Origin: an uncultured Dehalococcoidia bacterium
Lineage (GTDB): Bacteria; Chloroflexota; Dehalococcoidia; Lucifugimonadales; Lucifugimonadaceae
Direction: 5' to 3'
NCBI GenBank assembly: GCA_913048295.1
Contig: CAJWWK010000014.1
Span: forward strand, 1 to 47,454
DNA length: 47,454 bases
The position numbers were made by a program, and so were the translations under genes. Below the pieces are notes generated by a model. That model saw only the letters and a list, made by a program, of their open reading frames with translations, had not been told where the DNA came from and ran no database searches. Positions 25,547 to 33,754 of this stretch are shown here, one piece after another. Numbering within the stretch: position 1 is the first letter of the stretch; each line of letters starts with the position of its first letter.

Positions 25547-26161
25547 TCATTTCGAGCGGTTCCGCAGTTCAGTTGACGATATATCTGAACGAAACTGAGA
25601 TTCGCTCAGTCCGATGAACATCTTCCTGTAGCGCGGCGGAATATCGACCACCGATAATTCGTTGAACACTTCCTGGTTATCTTTTCGGCCCGCGACAACG
25701 AACTTGCAGCGGTTCTCTTCGATGAGGTTGAGGGAATTTTCCACCGGTGAAGCCTCGCCGGCTACGTGGTCCGGATAATATTTTTCGTCAAGCAGGCGAA
25801 CGAACGTATCGAAACCGATCACAAAACTTGCGCCGGGCAGTACAGATGATTTCTCGGTAAACCGGGGTGCGCTAGTCACGATCAGGGACACGCCTTCCGA
25901 CGTAATAGCCGCTGCGCGTCTCCCGAGTTCTGGTCGCGGGAGCAGTGGCTTGTCGACGTTCTGAATAGATATTTCCAGGTAACCGACTTTCCCGGTGAGT
26001 TGCGAGGCCGCGGTGAGCATTTCGCGGTGGCCATCGTGGAATGGGTTGAACGACCCTGCGAGCACCAGCGGTTTTTCTGGCAACGATTCGCTGATCTCGT
26101 CCGATGGCGCGATTACGAGTGCCGGAATTTCCTCGGAGTACAACCTGTCAATCGAGTTCAT
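25547..26161 (-). CDS. NadD-like cytidylyltransferase-fold nucleotidyltransferase
   Basis: A protein of 204 residues. The nucleotidyltransferase HxGH site is GSFNPFHDGHREML and the second signature is ISSTELR at the C-terminus, as in nicotinate-nucleotide adenylyltransferases. The segments between (FVIGFDTFVRLLDEKYY, KFVVAGRK, MFIGLSESQFRSDISSTE) resemble the C-terminal half of a plant/fungal protein that fuses a CinA/PncC-like domain to this fold. Here the PncC-like half is the gene immediately upstream, overlapping by 14 bp at the chosen ATG (26161), which indicates translational coupling. Substrate unknown; nicotinamide mononucleotide metabolism is a guess. Confidence 0.8.
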   Translation of the reverse strand: MNSIDRLYSEEIPALVIAPSDEISESLPEKPLVLAGSFNPFHDGHREMLTAASQLTGKVGYLEISIQNVDKPLLPRPELGRRAAAITSEGVSLIVTSAPRFTEKSSVLPGASFVIGFDTFVRLLDEKYYPDHVAGEASPVENSLNLIEENRCKFVVAGRKDNQEVFNELSVVDIPPRYRKMFIGLSESQFRSDISSTELRNRSK

Positions 26162-26699
26162 CAAGCCGTTCCGTGTCAAGCACATCGATCTCCAGCCGCT
26201 CTTCAACGCCAGTAACTTCGGCGATTGAGTTCAGAACGATAGCAGACACGATAACGTCTTCTTGTTCGCGTGTGCGGGCGCTCTTGTCGAACCATATCGA
26301 GGCACCGCCCGATCGAGTGCCATCGGTCCAGGCGACATGCGCACGGTCTTCGCCGCGCCGGATCCGATCAGTTGCGATAGCGGCAGTGCAGCCAACGCCA
26401 AACAACTGCTCTTCCGGGTCATCGCCGGCGCCCTTATCGCCAGCAAGGTGACGGGCGCGTTTCAGGGCGGCCTCGGCGATCAGCATAGCTTCCTCGCTTG
26501 AAACGTGTTGATCGGCCTGAAAGCCCACGAAATCATCAAGGGCTTTTCGTGCGTATGGAACCTGCGCTTCAAGTATTGTGCGTGAAGTACCGGGCTGCGA
26601 AAACAGGTCGCTGATCGCCCTGATACCGGCCCCTGTCACCACTACGCAGCCCCTTCCCGGAACGCTGTGAAGTTTCTGCGCAAGTTCTTGCGGCGTCAC
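26148..26699 (-). CDS. CinA C-terminal / PncC-like protein
   Basis: A protein of 183 residues. GRGCVVVTGAGIRAISDLFSQ replaces the usual ESCTGG-type PncC motif, followed by PGTSRTILEAQVPYARKALDDF, VSSEEAMLIAEAALKRAR and LFGVGCTAAIATDRIRRGEDRAHVAW, the order seen in CinA-like domains of eukaryotic cytidylyltransferase fusions. Start: GTG 26699 has GGAGGA exactly six bases upstream; the longer frame from ATG 26780 lacks a ribosome site. It overlaps the NadD-like gene by 14 bp and probably forms a complex with its product. PncC deamidates NMN, but the altered active-site motif makes that uncertain. Confidence 0.78.
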   Translation of the reverse strand: MTPQELAQKLHSVPGRGCVVVTGAGIRAISDLFSQPGTSRTILEAQVPYARKALDDFVGFQADQHVSSEEAMLIAEAALKRARHLAGDKGAGDDPEEQLFGVGCTAAIATDRIRRGEDRAHVAWTDGTRSGGASIWFDKSARTREQEDVIVSAIVLNSIAEVTGVEERLEIDVLDTERLDELD

Positions 26700-27068
26700 A
26701 AACGGTCCTCCAGAAGTCGTATGTCTCGAGCATGCGAGTAGTTGACGCGCTGATTGCGACAACCCATTCGACAGGCTCATTGCAGGTCTTGCACCAGCCT
26801 ACGCTACGCAGGGGCACAGCGAGCCGGTTTGAAAGTGGGTCATCACATGCGCGGGGTCCCTACTTGGGACGCATCGGCGACGGTGGTCGGTCGCGAATAA
26901 TAACGATTACCGCTTCGAGCCGGCGATATTTCATCCCAAAATTGACCGTCCGCCGAGATCGGACGTTTACGTGCAGTAAAATGACGAGTACGGTTTGCCG
27001 CGCGATAGGCGTCCGGCCAATCGGCAGTGCCGGTCCGCTGGATAACAGGGTCAGACTCACATAAAAAC

Positions 27069-28157
27069 ATGCTCGAACATTTTCACGTTCCGCCTGAAGA
27101 CGAAGTCCGGATCATGCCGGACGCCCTTCGGTTTACGGTCAACGAACTATTTCTGAAGATGGGCCTTTCCGAGCGTGACGCCTGGCAGGCCACCGACGTG
27201 CTGCTGCTTTCGGACACCCGCGGGGTCGACACCCACGGCGTTTCAAACATGCTGCGCAACTACATGGAGAGTTTTGCGGCCGGGTTCATCAATCCCAACC
27301 CTAACTGGACGATCACCAGGGAGACCGCGACGACCGCAAACGTAGATTGCGACCGTGGACTCGGGATAACTGTGATTCCGCAGGTGATGGAACTGGCGAT
27401 CGAGAAGGCCCGCGAAACGGGTATCGGTGCGATCACCATGGGCAACGGTCGCCACGCCGGGATGATCGCATATCACGCCATGATGGCCATACCCCACGAC
27501 ATGATCGGCTATGCGATCACGGCGGGTGGGCAGAGCATGCTTCCGACCTTTGGCGCCGAGCCGCGGCTTGCTCCGAATCCCCACGCCTGGGCCGTCCCGG
27601 CCGATAAGGAACCACCGTTTGTGCTCGATATATCGTCGTCATCGGTGGCGGCAAACAAAATCCAGCTGCTCAGGCGAATGAAATCGATGACCATCCCCGG
27701 CCTTATCGCCGATGACAAAGGCAACCCGATCATGGATGAGCGGGAGATTCCTGACTACACGTGGATCCTCCCAAACGGTGCCACCCGCGAACTTGGCTCA
27801 CACAAGGGTTACGGCATGAGCGCGGTGGCGCAGGTGTTCGGTGGGATTCTGTCCGATGGCGCTTTTGGAGCCTACGAGCGCGGGCACATGTCGCATTTCG
27901 TCGCCGCTTATTCGATTGAGGCCTTCACCGATGTGGCGCGTTTTAAAAAATCGATGGACGAGTTTTTGAAATATCTGAGAGAGACCCCGCCCGCTCCCGG
28001 TCACGACCGCGTCTTTTACGCGGGTCTTCCCGAGCACGAGGAGTCGATCGACCGCCATGAGCGCGGGATCCCGCTTCACAGGGAGGTGATCGACTGGTTC
28101 GACCAGACAACGGCAGAGTTCAACATGGCACCGCTGGAACGCGCAGAAGGACAGTAG
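27069..28157 (+). CDS. Ldh2-family malate/L-lactate-type dehydrogenase, copy 1
   Basis: A 362-residue NAD(P)-dependent 2-hydroxyacid dehydrogenase of the Ldh_2 (malate/lactate/ureidoglycolate) family, unrelated to classical LDH. The catalytic His is H56 in DTHGVSN. GNGRHAGMIAYHAM corresponds to the substrate/cofactor loop (often SNHFG in the family), and ELGSHKGYGM is the conserved GYGL-type segment. Start: ATG 27069 begins MLEHFHVP exactly as copy 2 does; the frame opening at 27027 adds an unrelated leader. It lies 11 bp before copy 2 and clearly shares an operon with it. No permease or regulator is linked. Confidence 0.88.
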   Translation: MLEHFHVPPEDEVRIMPDALRFTVNELFLKMGLSERDAWQATDVLLLSDTRGVDTHGVSNMLRNYMESFAAGFINPNPNWTITRETATTANVDCDRGLGITVIPQVMELAIEKARETGIGAITMGNGRHAGMIAYHAMMAIPHDMIGYAITAGGQSMLPTFGAEPRLAPNPHAWAVPADKEPPFVLDISSSSVAANKIQLLRRMKSMTIPGLIADDKGNPIMDEREIPDYTWILPNGATRELGSHKGYGMSAVAQVFGGILSDGAFGAYERGHMSHFVAAYSIEAFTDVARFKKSMDEFLKYLRETPPAPGHDRVFYAGLPEHEESIDRHERGIPLHREVIDWFDQTTAEFNMAPLERAEGQ

Positions 28158-28168
28158 GAACACAGCCG

Positions 28169-29254
28169 ATGCTTGAGCACTTTCATGTTCCCGAAGAAGA
28201 CCAGGTGCGGGTCCGCCGCGACGACCTTGAGCGTACGACGGCGGCGATTTTCGGGGCGATGGGCATGCCCGCTGAAGATGCAGCGCTGGCGGCCGACGGG
28301 TTGGTTACTGCGGATATCAGGGGCTGTGAGACGCACGGCGTTTCAAACATGCTCAGGAACTATGTGAAGACGTTTGGCGAAGGGCAGATCAACCCGACAC
28401 CTGACTGGAAGATCACCCGGGAAACGTCTGCGGTCGCAACTATCGAGGCCGACGGCTCGCACGGCCTTGTGATGTGCCCGAAGGCGATGGACATCGCGAT
28501 CGAAAAGGCCAAAGAGGTCGGCATCGGGGCGGTGACGATCCACAACAGCCGCCATGCCGGGATGATGGCCTACCACGCGATGCGGGCGATGCCCCACGAC
28601 ATGATCGGCTACGCGATCACAGGCGGTGGTGCTGTGATGGTGCCTACTTACGGGGCAGTCCCGCGGGTCGGTGCGGTGCCGCATGCATGGGCGGTTCCGG
28701 CCGACAAGATGCCGCCGTTCGTTCTCGATATCTCTTCATCGGCCGTCGCGGCCAACAAGATTCAGTTACTCAGGCGCACCGGTGCCCAGCTGCTACCAGG
28801 TCTGCTCGCCGACGAGAAAGGCACTCCGATCATGGAGGAGCAGGACGTGCCTGCTGAGACCCGGCTTTTGCCCTGGGGTTCAACCCGCGAACTCGGGTCG
28901 CACAAGGGCTACGGCATGGCCGTTATCGGGCAGGTGTTTTCGGGAATTCTTTCGGCGGGCCTGTTCGGTGTGAGCAATCCACCGGGGAACGGTTCACAGT
29001 TTGTTGCCGCTTTCTCGATCGACGCGTTCCGGGACGTTTCGGAGTTCAAGCAGTCGATGGACGAGTTCCTTACGTATCTGGTCGAAACGCCGCCGGCGCC
29101 GGGGCACGACCATGTGTACTACGCGGGACTACCCGAGCACGAGGAGACGTTGGTCAGGGAGCGGGACGGCATACCGCTGCACCGCGAAGTTGTCGAGTGG
29201 TTCGACAGCGAGACCGATGAACTGAAGCTTGAACGGCTGGTGCGGGCCAATTAG
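28169..29254 (+). CDS. Ldh2-family malate/L-lactate-type dehydrogenase, copy 2
   Basis: A 361-residue paralogue of the preceding gene. It shares MLEHFHVP, the catalytic H56 (ETHGVSN), RHAGMMAYHAM, the MPHDMIGYAIT stretch, PPFVLDISSS, IQLLRR and LGSHKGYGM at nearly the same positions, so the pair arose by tandem duplication. Differences cluster around residues 140-170 (GGGAVMVPTYGAVPRVGAV against GGQSMLPTFGAEPRLAPN) and 225-245, near where substrate specificity would be set. Either the two act on related hydroxyacids or they form a hetero-oligomer. It ends an apparent two-gene operon. Confidence 0.88.
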   Translation: MLEHFHVPEEDQVRVRRDDLERTTAAIFGAMGMPAEDAALAADGLVTADIRGCETHGVSNMLRNYVKTFGEGQINPTPDWKITRETSAVATIEADGSHGLVMCPKAMDIAIEKAKEVGIGAVTIHNSRHAGMMAYHAMRAMPHDMIGYAITGGGAVMVPTYGAVPRVGAVPHAWAVPADKMPPFVLDISSSAVAANKIQLLRRTGAQLLPGLLADEKGTPIMEEQDVPAETRLLPWGSTRELGSHKGYGMAVIGQVFSGILSAGLFGVSNPPGNGSQFVAAFSIDAFRDVSEFKQSMDEFLTYLVETPPAPGHDHVYYAGLPEHEETLVRERDGIPLHREVVEWFDSETDELKLERLVRAN

Positions 29255-29317
29255 GGGTGGTCGTTGGCCGGGGTGGAGTGCTATTTGGCTAAGCCGGGCA
29301 TTCACGGGTTGATCGCC

Positions 29318-29344
29318 GATCCTGAATCAAGTTCGGGTTGACAG
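29318..29344. repeat. Dispersed short repeat copy (GATCCTGAATC type)
   Basis: GATCCTGAATCAAGTTCGGG followed by TTGACAG is an imperfect copy of the small hairpin repeat at 31659-31682 (GATCCTGAATCGTTCAGGAT then GACAA). Both are intergenic. Confidence 0.45.
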
Positions 29345-29368
29345 TAATGCCGTGCGGAACCAGGTGGC

Positions 29369-29686
29369 CTAAATCGCGGCGGCTTCTTCCTCGATTACCA
29401 ACTCTTCCAGTTCGTCCTCGTACAAACCCATGTCTGGCTCGTCCTCGAATTCGTCGGAGTCGGCCGCAAAGTCGTAGGCCGTGGCAACTGGCGTCTTTCC
29501 GGGTGCAGCGGCCATTGCGAGATCGTCATCGAGGGTCATGGGTTCCTCGATAGAACCGTTGGCGCGGATTGAACGAGAGTTAATCGTGTATCCGCAGGTC
29601 AGGCAGGAAAGGAACGAGCCGAAATTGTCGGAGCCAAGCTCGACAGTTCCGTCCTTGCAGCGCAGACATGATTTGAAGTACAGCAT
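29369..29686 (-). CDS. Zinc-ribbon protein with acidic tail
   Basis: A protein of 105 residues. Two CxxC knuckles, C7-L-R-C10 and C28-L-T-C31, form a zinc ribbon in the first 35 residues. The rest is strongly acidic and low in complexity (ADSDEFEDEPDMGLYEDELEELVIEEEAAAI in the last 32 residues, quoted here as its composition: mostly D and E). It resembles small Dehalococcoidia-type hypothetical proteins; no function is known to me. It is convergent with the Ldh2 pair and lies alone. The 328-bp gap that follows (29687-30014) shows no gene on either strand. Confidence 0.65.
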   Translation of the reverse strand: MLYFKSCLRCKDGTVELGSDNFGSFLSCLTCGYTINSRSIRANGSIEEPMTLDDDLAMAAAPGKTPVATAYDFAADSDEFEDEPDMGLYEDELEELVIEEEAAAI

Positions 29687-30014
29687 CGTTACGCCTCCCT
29701 GGATTGTCGAGGATCACTGTGGATCACCGGCCTCACGGCGGACACCGCGACTATCGCCAACTACCCGGAGTTACCGGGGTGTTATCTGAGTGCGACCTGG
29801 CGGCACTTTATCCGGTAACGACTAATTCACTCCCGTTGGATTTGCTACGAGTTTTGGCGAATTCTGCAATTTCCCGCTTTTCGTCGCTGCTGCAACCAAT
29901 GGGGCAGGGATATCCTTCATCGAAATTTGGCGTCGGAATCAAGTGCACGAAATGGGACCGGTTCGTGATGTTCAAACCGGCTATATCAACCCGAGGCCCG
30001 GGAGGTTTTATCGC

Positions 30015-30878
30015 ATGGCAAGGCTGTACATAATCGGTGCGGGAACGCCTACGCCAACGCCTACCCGGTTCGGATCGGCTTACGTTCTCGAAATCGAGGG
30101 CGAGAAGATCATGTTCGACTGTGGCCCTGCGACGACCCACAAGCTGGTGCAGGCGGGTCTGTGGCCGACCGATATCGATTACATCTTCTTCACGCACCAC
30201 CACTTCGATCACGACATCGACTATCCGTGCTTTCTGCTCACTCGTTTCGACCAGTCGATAGGCAAAGAGAACCAGCTCCAGGTGTTTGGGCCGACGCTTA
30301 CCGAGATGATCACGGAAGGCGTAATTGGGGAAAATGGCGTCTTCTCGCACGACTGGAAGGCCCGGATCTATCACCCGCTATCGCAGAAGGTTTACATGAA
30401 CCGGGGCGGGGTTATGCCGCGGCGCGCTCCGAAGGTTTCGGCACGTGACGTGGGGGTTGGGACTGTCCACACGGCGAAGAACTGGGAAGTTACTTCGGCC
30501 AATGCCGAGCATGTGCAGCCGTATCTGGATTCGCTCGCGTACCGAATCGAAACGAAGTCGGGCAAGTCGGTGGTGTTTACCGGCGATACGCAGCCGTGCC
30601 AGTCGATAGTCGACCTGGCGAAAGACGCCGACGTGATGCTGTGCATGTGCTGGGACGACCAGGAATTGATGGATGCTGATGGCGAGGCGCCGGGTCAGTG
30701 CGGCACGACCGGCGCTGCCCGCATGGCTGAAGAGGCCGGGGTGAAGAAGCTGATTCTCGTCCACATGGGAGCGCACATCTCGCAGCACGGACCGCTCGAG
30801 AAGGGTCTCGGCGACATCCGTGAGGTCTACGGCGGCCAGGTCATCTACGCAGAGGAACTGATGGCCATCGACGTTTAG
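30015..30878 (+). CDS. Metallo-beta-lactamase-fold hydrolase (RNase Z-like)
   Basis: A protein of 287 residues. The metal motif HxHxDH is H61-H-H63-F-D65-H66 (FTHHHFDHD), followed by the strand FTGDT and a distal VHMGAH. The N-terminus MARLYIIGAGTPTPTPTRFGSAYVLE is like ribonuclease Z/arylsulfatase-type MBL proteins. No exosite typical of tRNA-processing RNase Z is evident, so a small-molecule hydrolase is equally likely. Start: ATG 30015 has GGGAGG eleven bases upstream; the frame opening at 29943 lacks one. plsY follows 62 bp downstream on the same strand. Confidence 0.85.
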   Translation: MARLYIIGAGTPTPTPTRFGSAYVLEIEGEKIMFDCGPATTHKLVQAGLWPTDIDYIFFTHHHFDHDIDYPCFLLTRFDQSIGKENQLQVFGPTLTEMITEGVIGENGVFSHDWKARIYHPLSQKVYMNRGGVMPRRAPKVSARDVGVGTVHTAKNWEVTSANAEHVQPYLDSLAYRIETKSGKSVVFTGDTQPCQSIVDLAKDADVMLCMCWDDQELMDADGEAPGQCGTTGAARMAEEAGVKKLILVHMGAHISQHGPLEKGLGDIREVYGGQVIYAEELMAIDV

Positions 30879-30940
30879 GGTCCCATCAGCAGACTTAGTC
30901 ATGCTGCAACCGAATTGTGTTCCCCGGCATCCAATGATCG

Positions 30941-31561
30941 ATTACGCCCGAACTACTGATCGCCGTCCTGCTCACCGCCGTTTCGTACCTGTTCGGCGGG
31001 ATACCTGCTGCCTACATAGGTGGCAGGTTCTGGGGCGGTATCGAAATTCGGCAGCATGGAAACGGCAACGTCGGAACGGTCAACGCGGTTCGGACGCTCG
31101 GGATGCGCGCCGGCTTGCTGGTCCTTACTGCCGATGCTGCCAAGGGTGCCGTGGTGGTTGGTATCGGGCGGGTTGCCGGGATATCCGACTACACCCTGTT
31201 TGCCATGGTGATTGCGGTGACTGCCGGTCACAACTGGTCGCCGTATATTGGCTTCAAGGGCGGCAAGGGCGTCGCCGTTATCTTCGGTATATCACTGGCG
31301 ATGGCACCTTTGATATCGGTGATGGTCGGCCCGCTCGTGTTTGCCGTGTACTACGCGTCGCGAAGCTGGGTATGGGCGTTTGGCGCGGGGATTATCGCCA
31401 TCAACGTCCTGCTTATCTGGTTCGGCGCCAAGGTGATGAAGATTACGCTCTGCCTGGTGTTGAGTGTGCTGGTAGTCACTACTCACTTCGCCCCCGAGTA
31501 TCGCGAACTAAGGCAGGCTCTTCGCGACCGCAACTGGCGCAAGCTGGGATTGCTGGAGTAA
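30941..31561 (+). CDS. plsY: Acyl-phosphate glycerol-3-phosphate acyltransferase (PlsY)
   Basis: A membrane protein of about 206 residues making lysophosphatidate from acyl phosphate and glycerol 3-phosphate. The motifs are QHGNGNVGTVNAVRTLG (standard GSGNIGATN motif, altered), then GHNWSPYIGFKGGKGVA (the GHxFPVFLKFKGGKGVAT motif). Five hydrophobic segments are seen. An ATG at 31103 would delete the first motif, so the true N-terminus lies upstream, where the frame reads ITPELLIAVLLTAVSYLFGG. In that frame only ATT (30941) or CTG (30956) are available after the stop at 30935. Either a rare start codon is used, or the ATG at 30934 has been shifted out of frame by an indel. Confidence 0.82.
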   Translation: MTPELLIAVLLTAVSYLFGGIPAAYIGGRFWGGIEIRQHGNGNVGTVNAVRTLGMRAGLLVLTADAAKGAVVVGIGRVAGISDYTLFAMVIAVTAGHNWSPYIGFKGGKGVAVIFGISLAMAPLISVMVGPLVFAVYYASRSWVWAFGAGIIAINVLLIWFGAKVMKITLCLVLSVLVVTTHFAPEYRELRQALRDRNWRKLGLLE

Positions 31562-31658
31562 CAAGTTTGCGGGTGGAATATTTTTTAGTACCGGGGGAAC
31601 ACAAGGGCACGGACATTCCGGACTTGATTCAGAGCAGTTGGCGGCAACGTGCAAGTGG

Positions 31659-31682
31659 GATCCTGAATCGTTCAGGATGACA
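31659..31682. repeat. Small hairpin repeat
   Basis: ATCCTGAA-TCG-TTCAGGAT is a perfect 8-bp dyad followed by GACAA. A degenerate copy is at 29318. It is a short intergenic repeat of REP type, downstream of plsY. Confidence 0.5.
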
Positions 31683-31698
31683 ATACATCTTCGGCAAG

Positions 31699-31978
31699 CT
31701 ACCCGACCCGCTGGGCGACGATGAGGCAGTATCCCAGCGGGCCGTCGTCGACGAGATGTTTTTTGCAAACTTTAGTGATTCGCGCGCATCAACTAACAGC
31801 GACCGGTCGACGGGAAGGCTCCCGAGTCCGATTGCCGCCTCGGCCATCATCAGCCGGGTGCCGATTTTCCTGATGAACTGGTGAACTGCCTCTTTCGCCG
31901 AGCGGTATTCCCTGACGCGGAAACCTTTTCGATGCCGTCTGGAGTGTGAAAGATTACGGCAATGAGTGCAGGAACCAT
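31699..31978 (-). pseudogene. Small gene of unknown family with two frameshifts
   Basis: The minus strand encodes coherent protein in three consecutive frames. It runs MVPALIAVIFHTPDGIEK from ATG 31978, then FRVREYRSAKEAVHQFIRK and IGTRLMMAEAAIGLGSLP, VDRSLLVDARESLKFAK, and finally KHLVDDGPLGYCLIVAQRVG with TAG at 31699. Joining them needs one extra A in each of two A-runs (31926-31929 and 31759-31764 on the plus strand, as T). The 280 bases then become 282, a whole number of codons (93 residues). Either the gene is broken or both homopolymers were miscounted in the assembly. The family is not recognised. This explains most of the 31562-32060 gap. Confidence 0.6.
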
Positions 31979-32006
31979 TGAAAGTGTCTCTCTTCGAAGC
32001 GACATT

Positions 32007-32040
32007 CCTCTCACCGTAACCATCTCCCGAGGGAGAGGGG
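32007..32040. repeat. REP-like palindromic repeat
   Basis: CCTCTCACCGTAACCATCTC followed by CCGAGGGAGAGGGG contains the perfect palindrome TCTCCCGAGGGAGA. The pattern is like dispersed intergenic palindromes found in many bacteria. It lies between the broken small gene and the DUF885 gene. Confidence 0.5.
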
Positions 32041-32060
32041 ATTCGAAGCCGAGTCCGTGT

Positions 32061-33731
32061 TCAGGTCAGTTCTCGCTTCATCTGGGCAAGTCCCATCGGG
32101 CCAAGTTTCAGCGCCCGGTTGTGCCATTCCTTCAGGTCGAACCCCTCACCGGCTTTCTGCTTCGCCGACTCCCGCGCTTCGAGCCACACGCGTTCGCCAA
32201 CCTTGTAGCTGATCGCCTGGCCCGGTATGCCCAGGTACCTGTCGACCTCCGACGTCACGAAATCGGCCGGGAAGTGCACTCGCTCTCGCATGAACTCGAG
32301 TGCCAGATCGCCGGTCCAGATTTCGCCGGGGTGAAAATCCGAGTGCGCAGGGATTTTCAGGCCCAGATGCATACCGATATCGACGATCACCCGTACGCTG
32401 CGCAGGGCCTGAGCATCTAGCATGCCCATGTAGTAGTCGGGATTTTCGAGATAACCCAGCTCGCCCATCAGGCGCTCCGCATAAAGCGCCCAGCCTTCTG
32501 CATGGCCTGAAGTGCCCGCTAACAGGCGTTGGTATCTCGAAAGATCTTCGGTCATTGCGACGTTCGTTGCGATCTGAAAGTGATGACCGGGAACACCTTC
32601 GTGGTACGCGATCGAGACCTCACGCCAGATCGGGAATTCCGTTTTACCACCTGTCGGGTACCAGGTTCGGCCCGGACGCGAAAAATCTTCTGATGGTCCG
32701 GTGTAGTACATTGCCAGCGCGCCGCCGGGAGGGGCTATCAGAGTTTCGATCTTGCGGACAGGGTCGAGAATGTCGAAGTGGACGCCGTCCATCTCCCCGA
32801 TCGTGCGATCCTGGAGGTCCTGCATCCATTGCCTGAATTCGTCTTCACCAGTGATCATTCGCGCCGGGTCGGTTTCGAGGATTTCAACCGCTTCACCGAT
32901 CGAAGCGCCGGGTTTGATCTTGTGTGCGGTTTCGGTCATTTCCGATCTGACCCATGCGAGCTGCTCCCAGCCCCAGTCGTAGGTCTCTTCGGGATCGATT
33001 TCAGAACCGAGATAGCCGCGTGCTGCGAGGGCGTATCTGTCTCGACCAACGCCATCGACAGGAATCGCATCGGGCAGGTACGACTTATAAAGATATTCGG
33101 CCATATCGCTATAGGCGGCCGTGGCGATGGCGGCAGCGTCTTCAATCCTAGTACTCAAAGGATCGTCGTTGATTTCGGAAGCTGCCAGGGCGTTCACAAG
33201 CGAATCGAAAAACGGCGGGTTGTCGCCCGATCCCGCCCATGTCTCGCACTGTTGAGCGCAGCCATTCACCTGGCGTTGCGAAGTAACAAAACCTTCGGCG
33301 CGCCCAACGTCCAGCGTCTGCCGGTAGCCGGCAAAGGCTTCTCCGATCATTTCCATTCGGGAAGCGATGTTCTCCCAGGCCTCGACCGAGTCCTGTGACA
33401 TGAGATCGAATATCGAGCGGACGCTCTGGATTGGAGAGAACAGGACGTTCATATCCCGCAGGTGCTCGCGGGATTCGTATTGCTCGACCGCAATCGTCAA
33501 CTCATCGACAAACGTGTCTTTGCACATTCGTTCCCGCTCGTTCGCGGAGACGGCCGCGTTCATTTCCGCCAGGGACGTCCTGACATCGGCGTGAAAGGCC
33601 TCCCCGGCTTCGAGCGAGTAATCGGCCATGAGGTGATCGAAGCCGGGAACCCCCATCTGGGTCGCGGATAGCGGGTGGTGTTTGGCGACGGTATCGATGA
33701 ATCCATCGGCAATTTCAAAAACTCCGGCCAA
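32061..33731 (-). CDS. DUF885 family metalloprotein (M32-like carboxypeptidase fold)
   Basis: A protein of 556 residues. The zinc site is the DUF885 motif H377-E-G-V-P-G-H383-H384, followed by HAEGWALYAE with E412 as the likely third ligand. C-terminal segments RVIVDIGMHLGLK and VDRYLGIPGQAISYKVGE are also typical. DUF885 proteins resemble thermostable carboxypeptidases and are thought to be metallopeptidases. No signal peptide is seen. It ends a minus-strand group, 23 bp behind the beta-lactamase-like gene; together they suggest peptide or ester turnover. Length is normal for the family. Confidence 0.88.
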   Translation of the reverse strand: MAGVFEIADGFIDTVAKHHPLSATQMGVPGFDHLMADYSLEAGEAFHADVRTSLAEMNAAVSANERERMCKDTFVDELTIAVEQYESREHLRDMNVLFSPIQSVRSIFDLMSQDSVEAWENIASRMEMIGEAFAGYRQTLDVGRAEGFVTSQRQVNGCAQQCETWAGSGDNPPFFDSLVNALAASEINDDPLSTRIEDAAAIATAAYSDMAEYLYKSYLPDAIPVDGVGRDRYALAARGYLGSEIDPEETYDWGWEQLAWVRSEMTETAHKIKPGASIGEAVEILETDPARMITGEDEFRQWMQDLQDRTIGEMDGVHFDILDPVRKIETLIAPPGGALAMYYTGPSEDFSRPGRTWYPTGGKTEFPIWREVSIAYHEGVPGHHFQIATNVAMTEDLSRYQRLLAGTSGHAEGWALYAERLMGELGYLENPDYYMGMLDAQALRSVRVIVDIGMHLGLKIPAHSDFHPGEIWTGDLALEFMRERVHFPADFVTSEVDRYLGIPGQAISYKVGERVWLEARESAKQKAGEGFDLKEWHNRALKLGPMGLAQMKRELT

Positions 33732-33754
33732 GTAAACTTCTCCCTTTCGAACAA

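Noticed and set aside
30901-31680. Plus-strand frame of 259 codons overlapping plsY
   Set aside because: Cys/Arg-rich nonsense sequence; the PlsY motifs are in another frame.
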